Assembly (NCBI GenBank): GCA_937920115.1
Contig: CALGVF010000200.1
Location: 1 to 5,562 of the forward strand
Direction of reading: 5' to 3'
Length of the DNA: 5,562 bases
DNA from: an uncultured Clostridia bacterium
GTDB lineage: Bacteria; Bacillota; Clostridia; Christensenellales; Borkfalkiaceae
Below the pieces are notes generated by a model, which was not told the DNA's origin, searched no databases, and worked only from the letters and a program-made list of their open reading frames with translations. Below are positions 1 to 4,821 of the stretch, one piece after another. A program made the translations under genes and the position numbers. Each line of letters starts with the position of its first letter. The stretch's first letter is position 1.

Positions 1-129
1 AGTTAGCCCGACGGGTGGTTTCCAGGTAGTGGAGTGAACCTTGATTTCACCGCTACCTTTGTCCTTAATTTTGACCTGTATTCGGTAGGACATACCACTT
101 TTCCCAGGTCGTTTGCTTATACTTGCCAT
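1..129 (-). CDS. int: Tyrosine-recombinase integrase, N-terminal 43 codons (runs off left edge)
   Basis: Only the first 43 residues are visible, starting MASISKRPGKSGMSYRIQV. The basic start followed by a short beta-rich segment with the S-x-T-W-K pattern is what I know from the AP2-like arm-binding N-terminus of clostridial ICE and prophage integrases. The catalytic domain (R-H-R-Y) would lie outside the window. The ATG at 127-129 is preceded by AGGAGG (138-143 on the plus strand) at an 8-base spacing, so the start is secure. It lies downstream of the xis-like gene on the same strand, as in Tn916-type elements. The protein would bind arm sites near the ends of the element and exchange strands in the tRNA anticodon loop. 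Family assignment rests on a short fragment plus context (xis-like neighbour, half-tRNA at the other end). Confidence 0.87.
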   Translation of the reverse strand, partial: MASISKRPGKSGMSYRIQVKIKDKGSGEIKVHSTTWKPPVGLT

Positions 130-154
130 TATGTTAACCTCCTACGGCGTTTTA

Positions 155-180
155 TTAAGGGGACATAGCAATCCCCTTAA
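155..180 (-). repeat. Inverted repeat between xis and int
   Basis: A perfect 8-bp stem, TTAAGGGG (155-162) with CCCCTTAA (173-180), has a 10-base loop. It sits in the leader between the xis-like stop and the int Shine-Dalgarno. Neither strand has a T-run after the stem, so it is not a classic intrinsic terminator. It could be an mRNA stem that tunes integrase expression, or a protein-binding site. Confidence 0.55.
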
Positions 181-218
181 CAAAAGAAAGCCGTAAAATT
201 TTAGAAAAGTCCAGCGTT

Positions 219-413
219 TTAGCTGTGTAAACCGCTGAAATATTTGAATAAATCGTCTAAATCCACGAGAAGTTTCTTGCCTGTAAAAATACAGCGTATT
301 TTACCGCTTTTGCAAAGGGTTCGAACGCAGTTGGGGGTTACCGCCGTCATAGGGTCTATCGCCTTAATTTCGGCTATAGTTTCGGTTATCGTTCTCATTC
401 TGGGAATCGTCAT
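219..413 (-). CDS. xis: Excisionase-like small DNA-binding protein, 64 aa
   Basis: This 64-residue protein has the layout of the MerR-like excisionase fold. An N-terminal helix (about 7-19) is followed by TAVTPNCVRTLCKSGKIRC (23-41), in which the P-N-x-V-R-x-L-x-K-S-G pattern is the helix-turn-helix plus the turn into the wing. A short basic beta hairpin follows (FTGKKLLVDL, 43-52), then a C-terminal helix (DDLFKYF). Family members bend DNA at the attachment site and push the integrase towards excision. The ATG at 411-413 has AAGGAG six bases upstream, so the start is good. It lies 89 bases upstream of int on the same strand, the usual xis-int order. It could instead be a small transcription regulator of the same fold. 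Fold confident, excision role inferred from context. Confidence 0.8.
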   Translation of the reverse strand: MTIPRMRTITETIAEIKAIDPMTAVTPNCVRTLCKSGKIRCIFTGKKLLVDLDDLFKYFSGLHS

Positions 414-429
414 CTAATGCTCCTTAATA

Positions 430-700
430 CTCATATTTTTTCTCATTTTCTTTGAATCTCTGTATTTTCGTTGCATTGTTGCGTCGCTCTTCGTATCTTC
501 GTTTCTTTGAATTTTTTTTGATTGTTTGAATATATTTTGATTTTCGGTTGAACTGAAAGCAAAAATCAAAACCAAGCAAAGCGGCATATTTTTAGAGTTC
601 TTAAAGATTTTTATCATTAAAATCGTCGTTTTCGCCACTTTGAAAGAGTTTTGAAAATATTTTTTGATTTTGCGCTTTGATTTTTGATTATGCGAAAATT
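430..700. repeat. AT-rich tract with TTTTGATT repeats; possible replication origin
   Basis: This is the longest stretch of the element with no convincing gene. It holds four similar units: TTTTTGATTGTTTG (515-528), ATTTTGATTTTCGG (534-547), TTTTTGATTTTGCG (661-674) and TTTTTGATTATGCG (681-694). The pairs are spaced 19 and 20 bases, about two helical turns. A perfect 10-bp inverted repeat, TTTTGATTTT (535-544) with AAAATCAAAA (562-571), adds a copy in the other orientation. Iterons near an AT-rich tract are common in origins, and a replication-type protein and a DnaC-like loader are encoded next door. The repeats are low in complexity, so chance is a real alternative. Confidence 0.35.
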
Positions 701-768
701 CACGTATGATTGCCGCCCCGCTTACGTGTCAAAACTCGTAGAGATTTGACCTCCCCCTATGGTACACA
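701..768. other. GC-rich dyad cluster; candidate oriT or other DNA-processing site
   Basis: Two inverted repeats stand side by side in non-coding DNA. The first is CACGTA (701-706) with TACGTG (723-728), spacer 16 and a GC-rich core (GCCGCCCCG, 712-720). The second runs 728-750: GTCAAA (728-733) and CTC (735-737) face GAG (741-743) and TTTGAC (745-750), broken only by a central GTA and one A/A mismatch. It is followed at once by CTCCCCCTATGGTACAC (751-767). Dyad plus adjacent asymmetric GC-rich sequence is the usual form of a relaxase nic region and also of some phage cos sites. The gene at 770-1087 ends right beside it. It could also be a transcription regulatory or terminator-like structure. 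Confidence 0.4.
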
Positions 769-769
769 A

Positions 770-1087
770 CTACACTCTATCTCGCTCGCCTTCCATTTGT
801 TTGATTTCATCGCATCCCATCAGGGCGAAGTAGTGTACATATGAACCGTCTAGTTCTTGTGTGTACTCGTGCTTGATGTAATAACTCCGTTTTAAGAACT
901 CTTCTAATTCAAAGGTCAAGTTGTAAGCTGTAATAATATCAATTTGTTTGTTTTTTTGCAACCCGTCGTTGTAGGCGCCTTGTAATTCCTTAGTGCTAAG
1001 CACCCAGCCTTTTTCACCACTTTCTTGAGTGTAAATCTCTATAATCTTCATCATTCTTTTTTCTTGAATGTTTTTAAGTTCTACCAC
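770..1087 (-). CDS. Hypothetical protein, 105 aa, last gene of the replication cassette
   Basis: I do not recognise a family. The product is a small soluble mixed alpha/beta protein. It has a charged N-terminal helix (about 1-20), a central part rich in aromatic residues (YNLTFELEEFLKRSYYIKHEY, about 55-75) and a charged C-terminus. There are no membrane segments, signal peptide or cysteine clusters. The GTG start at 1085-1087 lies one base after the stop of the DnaC-like gene. A GGAG about nine bases upstream, inside the end of that gene, supports it; the internal MM at residues 12-13 is an alternative start. Close coupling suggests co-expression and a role linked to replication or mobilisation, but this is inference. 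Its stop codon abuts the dyad cluster at 701-768. Confidence 0.65.
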   Translation of the reverse strand: MVELKNIQEKRMMKIIEIYTQESGEKGWVLSTKELQGAYNDGLQKNKQIDIITAYNLTFELEEFLKRSYYIKHEYTQELDGSYVHYFALMGCDEIKQMEGERDRV

Positions 1088-1088
1088 G

Positions 1089-1907
1089 TCAGATATCTCC
1101 GTTAATAAATTTTAATAGATTTTTCTCATTTTGCTTGCGTACGATGTCACGCATATTTTCGCAGTCCAACTGCTGTTCGAACAGACACGAGCCTTTAATT
1201 CGGTGAGCCGTCCGTTCTTCGTAATTGCAATTCGCCATCAGGGCGCTGATTCGGTAATTACTTGAATAGATGGTAGGTTTTTTAGTATTGATACGAGTAT
1301 TGATAAGGTCAAACGCTATCGTCTGCAACCAACCAGTACCTGCCTTAACGTTTTCCGTACCGATATCGTCCAAAAAGAGGAAGTCAACCATTTCGGCTTT
1401 GTTAAGTACGGCAGACTGCGCCGAGTTGTTTCCAAAGCCTTCTTTTAGTTTTCTTTCAATCTCCACGAAACTGGTAAACAGCACGGTGTATAGCCTATCC
1501 GCCAGGGCGTTACCCATACATGCGGTAAGATGAGTTTTGCCAACGCCGGGAACGCCGTAAAGATAAGCACCGACGCCCGCCGCGTACATTTTGTCCGCGT
1601 GAAAGCAATAGTTCCGACACATTTGATAGACTTCCTTGTTGTTAGGTATAATCGTAGCCGTTTCAAACGTACAGTTTCTAAAATGCTTTCCGAGCGCGCT
1701 GTTACGGCGGTATTCTTCCGCCTTGACTTTCCGTTCGTACATTTTTCGCTCGTTTTCGGCTTTTTTATAAGCCTCTTCACGGCATTTGCAGGCGACGGGA
1801 AAATAACTGTCTTCAATACGGCATACCCTTGGCGTGTGGCAATTTTTGCAATAGGCAAGTCCGTCTTCGCCCAGGTATTCATCGGTTTGTAGTACAATCG
1901 TATTCAT
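1089..1907 (-). CDS. DnaC/IstB-like AAA+ ATPase, probable helicase loader, 272 aa
   Basis: Four cysteines form an N-terminal zinc-binding pattern: C20-x2-C23 and C40-x-C42, with C29 between them. A charged helical linker (43-75) leads to the AAA+ core. Walker A is GVPGVGKT (118-125), Walker B is FLFLDD (176-181) followed by IGTE, a sensor-1-type segment is TIYSSN (212-217), and an arginine-finger-like R-x3-R (232, 236) sits in RTAHRIKGS. This is the DnaC/DnaI/IstB layout, and the length matches clostridial phage and ICE copies. Such proteins load the replicative helicase on single-stranded DNA at an origin. The ATG at 1905-1907 follows the stop of the winged-helix gene by five bases, and its Shine-Dalgarno (GGGGTGA) overlaps the end of that gene, so the two are translationally coupled. 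IstB transposition helper is unlikely, since no IstA neighbour is present. Confidence 0.93.
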   Translation of the reverse strand: MNTIVLQTDEYLGEDGLAYCKNCHTPRVCRIEDSYFPVACKCREEAYKKAENERKMYERKVKAEEYRRNSALGKHFRNCTFETATIIPNNKEVYQMCRNYCFHADKMYAAGVGAYLYGVPGVGKTHLTACMGNALADRLYTVLFTSFVEIERKLKEGFGNNSAQSAVLNKAEMVDFLFLDDIGTENVKAGTGWLQTIAFDLINTRINTKKPTIYSSNYRISALMANCNYEERTAHRIKGSCLFEQQLDCENMRDIVRKQNEKNLLKFINGDI

Positions 1908-1912
1908 TAATC

Positions 1913-2335
1913 TTATTCACCCCAGTCGATACCATAATTGCATTCGTAAGAAATATTATTTTTATCTATTCTACTTTCTGTATTATGGTTAGCGTTTTTG
2001 AGCGTATGTTTTTCGCATTTTTGAGCGTTACCTGCGCTTGTTTTTGACAATGCTATTGAGGAAATCGGTTTAATAATACGCTTACGATAACCGTTATCGT
2101 CTGAAATGCGACTAACGGTTATAAGGTCGTAATGTTTAAGCACTCCTATCAATCTACTCACCGATTGAATTGACAGGTTTAATCGTTTTGCAAAATACTT
2201 GTTTGATGCAAAGCAAAACCCGTCGGTTTGAGATAAGGCGCAAATCTCTCCGTGCAATATTTTTGCGCGTGGCGGAATAGAAGTGATAGAATTCACTTTT
2301 TCGTCCAGTTTTATGTAGTTTCTACCAGTTGTCAA
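1913..2335 (-). CDS. Winged-helix replication-type protein, 140 aa (TTG start)
   Basis: Residues 17-80 form a winged helix-turn-helix of the HTH_36 or replisome-organiser type. PPRAKILHGEICALS is helix 1, ASNKYFAKRLN is helix 2, LSIQSVSRLIGVLKHYDLI gives the recognition helix and the start of the wing, and a basic stretch follows (GYRKRIIKP). The rest (about 95-140) is polar, low in order and ends acidic (GIDWGE). The start is a TTG at 2333-2335, chosen because AGGAGG lies seven bases upstream and no ATG or GTG is well placed. In phages and ICEs such genes sit directly before a DnaC-like loader, as here, and the product binds the origin and recruits the loader. It could be a plain transcription factor, but the order of genes argues for replication. 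It is shorter than many phage organisers; no break is evident. Confidence 0.82.
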   Translation of the reverse strand: MTTGRNYIKLDEKVNSITSIPPRAKILHGEICALSQTDGFCFASNKYFAKRLNLSIQSVSRLIGVLKHYDLITVSRISDDNGYRKRIIKPISSIALSKTSAGNAQKCEKHTLKNANHNTESRIDKNNISYECNYGIDWGE

Positions 2336-2360
2336 CGTGTTTCCTCCTGTTTATATATTC

Positions 2361-2378
2361 GTTAGCAATCTTGCGAAC
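2361..2378. promoter_or_regulatory. Probable operator O1 in front of the replication cassette
   Basis: GTTAGCAA-TC-TTGCGAAC is an 8-2-8 dyad with one mismatch between arms. It lies between the XRE terminator and the Shine-Dalgarno of the winged-helix gene, where a repressor would block the cassette promoter. The extended right arm, TTGCGAACACATG (2371-2383), recurs inverted in front of the XRE gene (CATGTGTTCGCA, 2934-2945). I could not identify a convincing -35/-10 pair here; AATATATAA at 2351-2359 is close to the ribosome binding site. Confidence 0.55.
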
Positions 2379-2390
2379 ACATGGGTAAAA

Positions 2391-2419
2391 TTAAAAAGGA
2401 ATCGGCACTTCCTTTTTAA
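2391..2419 (-). terminator. Intrinsic terminator after the XRE regulator gene
   Basis: An 11-bp perfect stem, TTAAAAAGGAA (2391-2401) with TTCCTTTTTAA (2409-2419), closes a 7-base loop. Read on the minus strand it ends in TTTTTAATTTT. It lies 12 bases past the regulator stop and separates that gene from the replication cassette. The A/T-symmetric stem could also act on the plus strand. Confidence 0.75.
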
Positions 2420-2431
2420 GAAGGGGGCAGA

Positions 2432-2917
2432 CTAATCTTCTACGTCGGCATCAAACTTACGAGTTGCCACTCCTTTTGATATAAGACCATCAACGGCTGA
2501 AATTATCGCAAGCGATTCGTCTTCGTTGTTGACCACGAGCGAATCCAAGTTGTCCGCTTGCATTAGTTTTCGAACCACGAGTCTGGCAAATTGATTTTTA
2601 CGTAAGAATTCAGCCATGTCAGGAGCAAGTTCCTTTCTTCCTAATCCGATTAACTCCATAACCTCATACTCAGTATTTTCATCTACCCTATAAGTAGAAA
2701 GCATTCTCTTGATAACATCGCCTACGGGCGGATAGCGTCTATCGTTTTCAAGGTCGGAAAGGTATGCGGGGGATATGCCTATTTCTCCACAAGCGCCACG
2801 AAGTGATAAATTGCATCTTTCTCTTAGCTGCTTTATCATTTTCCCAAAGGTAACGCCTTCAGCGTTTGCAATTACCGCGCCGTCGTCTCTTCTGGGCATA
2901 GCCTTATATTTTGCCAT
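2432..2917 (-). CDS. XRE-family helix-turn-helix regulator, 161 aa
   Basis: Residues 24-71 form a Cro/C1-type HTH: FGKMIKQLRERCNLSLRGA is helices 1-2, EIGISPAYLSDLENDRRYPP holds the recognition helix with the S-x-A-Y-L-S-x-L-E-x-x-R signature. The C-terminal half (about 85-161) is helical and acidic at the end; I see no peptidase motif (no S24 or ImmA-like HExxH). The start was set at the ATG at 2915-2917, which has GGAG seven bases upstream; a reading frame open for another 20 codons lacks a ribosome site. It is transcribed alone towards its own terminator. Dyads of one type stand before it and before the replication cassette, so it probably represses both. The right-hand location, next to attR, suits an element master regulator. 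An activator role is possible. Confidence 0.9.
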   Translation of the reverse strand: MAKYKAMPRRDDGAVIANAEGVTFGKMIKQLRERCNLSLRGACGEIGISPAYLSDLENDRRYPPVGDVIKRMLSTYRVDENTEYEVMELIGLGRKELAPDMAEFLRKNQFARLVVRKLMQADNLDSLVVNNEDESLAIISAVDGLISKGVATRKFDADVED

Positions 2918-2938
2918 AGTCTTACTCCTTTTGCATGT

Positions 2939-2956
2939 GTTCGCATTTTTGCTTAC
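2939..2956. promoter_or_regulatory. Probable operator O2 upstream of the XRE gene
   Basis: GTTCGCAT-TT-TTGCTTAC has the same 8-2-8 geometry as O1 and lies just upstream of the XRE ribosome binding site. The left arm extends to CATGTGTTCGCA (2934-2945), a 12-base match to the inverted right arm of O1. The second arm matches the consensus TTGCGAAC at six of eight positions. A minus-strand TATACT lies upstream (2961-2966), compatible with autoregulation. Confidence 0.5.
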
Positions 2957-2995
2957 ATAGGTAGTATATGCAAGCAAGATTGATTTATATCATAT

Positions 2996-3003
2996 TTGCG
3001 AAC
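2996..3003. promoter_or_regulatory. Operator-like half site O3
   Basis: TTGCGAAC, followed by ATG as in O1, is an exact copy of the best half site. No matching left arm is present at the 8-2-8 spacing. It lies 78 bases upstream of the XRE start codon and 57 bases upstream of O2 on the coding strand, suggesting an auxiliary site of the regulator. Confidence 0.4.
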
Positions 3004-3173
3004 ATGTTTTATTATTTTTTTGAAACCTGCTACTCATCATACTGACACTCAACTAAATTAGGAACATACGCAGAGAGTCTATACATGTTTGCAATACGGC
3101 TAAAGGGAGGGCGATATCGAGTTTTATTTTACTGGGGTTGGTAATACCTATATTACTCTTGCCATAAATTGAT

Positions 3174-3191
3174 GTCACCAAATTTGGTGAC
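3174..3191. terminator. Perfect palindrome with T-run; possible plus-strand terminator
   Basis: GTCACCAAATTTGGTGAC is a perfect 18-bp palindrome (7-bp stem if it has a 4-base loop) followed by CTTTTT. On the plus strand this looks like a weak intrinsic terminator that would protect the element from, or end, rightward transcription. No plus-strand gene is visible upstream, so a dimeric protein-binding site is equally likely. Confidence 0.4.
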
Positions 3192-3249
3192 CTTTTTGGT
3201 TTCCTTGGCTTTTTGAAGGCTACAACAGTTATTAAACGATATAGAAATT

Positions 3250-3301
3250 ATGCAAAATACGGCGTGTACACGGCAAAAATCATGCAAAATATGCATTTTT
3301 G
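3250..3301. repeat. Direct repeats and dyad near attR; candidate integrase arm sites
   Basis: ATGCAAAATA occurs at 3250-3259 and again at 3282-3291, 32 bases apart (about three helical turns). The second copy is part of a dyad in which ATGCA (3282-3286) faces TGCAT (3292-3296), flanked by CAAAAA (3274-3279) and TTTTTG (3296-3301). Tyrosine integrases of this type bind short direct repeats beside the crossover site through their N-terminal domain. Assignment is by position only. Confidence 0.35.
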
Positions 3302-3337
3302 GTATTTTGAAAACCCTCCATTAGGGTCAGATATATC

Positions 3338-3381
3338 CTCCTAAGGGTTAATTAGCAGTTCGATTCTGCTCGGGAGTACCA
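3338..3381 (+). other. attR: 3' half of tRNA-Arg(CCU)
   Basis: The sequence reads as a tRNA from position 32 on. The anticodon loop is CTCCTAA (3338-3344, anticodon CCT at 3340-3342), the 3' anticodon stem GGGTT (3345-3349) and the variable loop AATT (3350-3353). The T arm is AGCAG-TTCGATT-CTGCT (3354-3370), followed by the acceptor strand CGGGAGT, discriminator A and CCA (3371-3381). The five bases before the loop (ATATC) cannot form the anticodon stem, and no ACTCCCG acceptor partner lies upstream, so the 5' half is missing. E. coli tRNA-Arg(CCU) has the same loop, variable loop and T loop from memory. tRNA-Arg(CCU) is a known integration target, with crossover in the anticodon loop. The true identity block may start a few bases either side. 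This copy cannot make a tRNA. Confidence 0.9.
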
Positions 3382-3384
3382 AAG

Positions 3385-3421
3385 AAGGGTCAGCCGCAAT
3401 TCTTGCGGCTGACCCTTTTTT
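3385..3421 (+). terminator. Intrinsic terminator of the tRNA-Arg transcription unit
   Basis: A 15-bp perfect stem, AAGGGTCAGCCGCAA (3385-3399) with TTGCGGCTGACCCTT (3403-3417), closes a TTC loop and is followed by four more T. It begins three bases after CCA, so it is the native host terminator of the tRNA, now cut off from the intact gene by the element. The pairing extends into the tRNA acceptor strand on one side and past the T-run on the other (3372-3430). Confidence 0.92.
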
Positions 3422-3456
3422 GGTACTCCCTTTAAGGAATTGAATTTCAGTTCGTC

Positions 3457-3475
3457 AATGCGGCGAAGCCGCATT
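3457..3475. terminator. Small GC-rich hairpin, possible bidirectional terminator
   Basis: AATGCGGC-GAA-GCCGCATT is a perfect 8-bp stem with a 3-base loop. On the plus strand TTTTATTTT follows four bases after the stem. It lies between the convergent tRNA unit and the aminopeptidase gene, about 50 bases past the stop of the latter. It could also be a dispersed small palindromic repeat of the host. Confidence 0.4.
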
Positions 3476-3522
3476 CATGTTTTATTTTAAGTTCCGTAAA
3501 TCAAGTTGCAAACGCTATAAAC

Positions 3523-4798
3523 TTAAAATTCTATCTCTATTTTGTCGTCAGACTCGAAAATTATTCGGCTGTCGTAAAACGCAGTCAAACCCTTTATCGC
3601 AACTTCAAAGTCGTTTACAGCCATCGTCTCCACGGCAGAGTGCATCGCAAGTTGAGCAAGTCCTACGTCTACGCTCTTTATCGACACCTGCGACGAACTT
3701 ATCGCGCCGAGCGTTCCGCCGCACGGCATGTCAGAACGGGAGTAGAAGTCCTGATATTTTACGCCCGCTTTATCAAAAATCTTCTTGATTATCGCCGAGG
3801 AAAACGCGTCCGTCGTGTAATTTTGATTGGCGTGATGTTTTATGACTATTCCTTCGCCGAGTTTAACTCTGTTCGTCGGGTCGGAGTATTCGGGGTGGTT
3901 GGGGTGTACCGCGTGAGCGTTGTCGTCCGATACCAAAAACGACGAGGCGAGCATTTCGTCGAAGTCGTTTTCTTTTCCGAGAGCAGTCGCAACTCGTTTT
4001 AATACGTCGTATAAAAACTTCGAGCCTGCTCCTTGTTTCGTCTGACTTCCGACTTCTTCGTTGTCCGCAATATAGCATACCGCAATTTCTTTCGGGTCGG
4101 AATTCGCAATCGCGATAAGCGACGAAAACGCACTCGTTAAATTGTCGATTCGGGGCGAGCAGAGGAGTTCGTCCGAAAAGCCCGCCTTGAAAGGTTCGGT
4201 TGCAGATACGATATATAAGTCGTAGTCGACGACTTTACCGCCGTCCGCAAACTCTTCGAGTTCTTTTGCAAGCGACTTTTCCGCTTCCGCAAGTCCCGCG
4301 ACGGGCGACATATCTACCTGCGGATTGAGTTTAACTCCGTCGTTTACCGTTCTCGAAAAATGAATCGCGACGGACGGTATCACAAACTTGTGATTAGATG
4401 TGAAAACCCTCGCTATAAGTCGATTATCTTGCTCTATTATAACTCTTCCCGCAATGGTTAAGGGCGTGTCGAGCCAAGAGTAAAATATTCCCCCGCCGTA
4501 TCTTTCCACGTTGAGTTTAACGTAGTTTTCGATTTTTATTTCGGGCGAACCTTTGATTTTGAAGCACGGCGAATCGGCGTGCGAAGCGACTATGTTAAAC
4601 GAGTCTACGCCCCCGATTTTAAAACGCAATAACCGCCGAGCCGTTTCTCGTAACGTAGTATTTACCGCCCTTTTCGACTTTGAATTTTTCGGACTCTTTC
4701 AGTTCCGTAAAACCGTTCGCTTTGAGATATTCCGCGGCGTTCTCGCACGCGTGAAACGCCGTCTTTGAATTGTTTAAAAAATTTTCGAGTAAATTCAT
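3523..4798 (-). pseudogene. apeB: M18-family metallo-aminopeptidase, split by a one-base frameshift
   Basis: With one base removed, the two frames join into 424 residues, the usual M18 length. The N-terminal part (ATG at 4796-4798, GAGGTG ribosome site, 59 residues) ends ...GSAVIAF then TAA at 4619-4621. The second frame (3523 to about 4620) resumes with KIGG, which is how the family continues. The break is an extra T in TTTTAAAA (4617-4624 on the plus strand). Two-metal ligands are all visible in fused numbering: H73 (SHADSP), D218 (RIDNL), E247/E248 (NEEVGS), D292 (SDDNAHAVHPN) and H386 (MHS). M18 enzymes are cytosolic, dodecameric and remove N-terminal, often acidic, residues. Everything but the frame is conserved. 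It may be a recent mutation, a sequencing error or a translational shift, so pseudogene status is not certain. Confidence 0.88.
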
Positions 4799-4821
4799 AT
4801 TTCACCTCTGTTTTCAGTATC

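Larger units (their letters stand above)
3004..3337. other. Non-coding right end of the element
   Basis: No gene is supported in these 334 bases. The only small plus-strand frame I noticed (ATG at 3085, 19 codons) has no ribosome site. The stretch holds a perfect 18-bp palindrome (3174-3191), two direct copies of ATGCAAAATA (3250-3259 and 3282-3291), a dyad around 3274-3301 and an anticodon-arm-like inverted repeat (3312-3328). This clustering next to attR suits recombinase and accessory-protein binding. Confidence 0.55.
1..3381. mobile_element. Small tRNA-Arg(CCU)-integrated element, partial (right part)
   Basis: The segment carries a tyrosine integrase start, an excisionase-like gene, a replication cassette and an XRE regulator, all on the minus strand, and ends on the right at a 3' half-tRNA that fits attR. 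The left end is outside the window. Because the tRNA fragment reads on the plus strand, the restored tRNA should sit to the left, beyond int, with int running towards it. Cargo, relaxase, conjugation and virion genes are all absent from the visible part. It could be an integrative mobilizable element, a phage satellite or a decayed remnant of a larger element; the sequence alone does not decide. The boundary is well supported, the class is not. Confidence 0.82.

Noticed and set aside
414..638. Minus-strand frame of 74 codons directly upstream of the xis-like gene
   Set aside because: GTG start without a ribosome binding site, low-complexity lysine- and asparagine-rich product with no recognisable fold, and it overlaps the repeat tract. 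The xis-like gene has its own strong ribosome site.
515..694. CRISPR array
   Set aside because: The repeats are 14-base, AT-only and imperfect, with no regular spacers of CRISPR length and no cas gene.
1270..2047. Plus-strand frames opposite the DnaC-like and winged-helix genes
   Set aside because: Antisense shadows; the minus strand shows Walker motifs and coupled ribosome sites.
2918..2977. Upstream extension of the XRE regulator by 20 residues
   Set aside because: The added start lacks a Shine-Dalgarno and the extension would run through operator O2; the ATG at 2915-2917 has GGAG at seven bases.
3085..3144. Small plus-strand frame of 19 codons starting ATG TTT GCA
   Set aside because: No ribosome binding site at the right spacing and no family resemblance; too short to support.
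3301..3381. Complete tRNA gene
   Set aside because: No 5' acceptor strand, D arm or 5' anticodon stem can be found upstream of the anticodon loop, so only the 3' half is present.
3477..4002. Plus-strand frames across the 3' half of the aminopeptidase gene
   Set aside because: Rich in arginine, serine and cysteine as antisense shadows are, while the minus strand codes for a protein with all M18 motifs.
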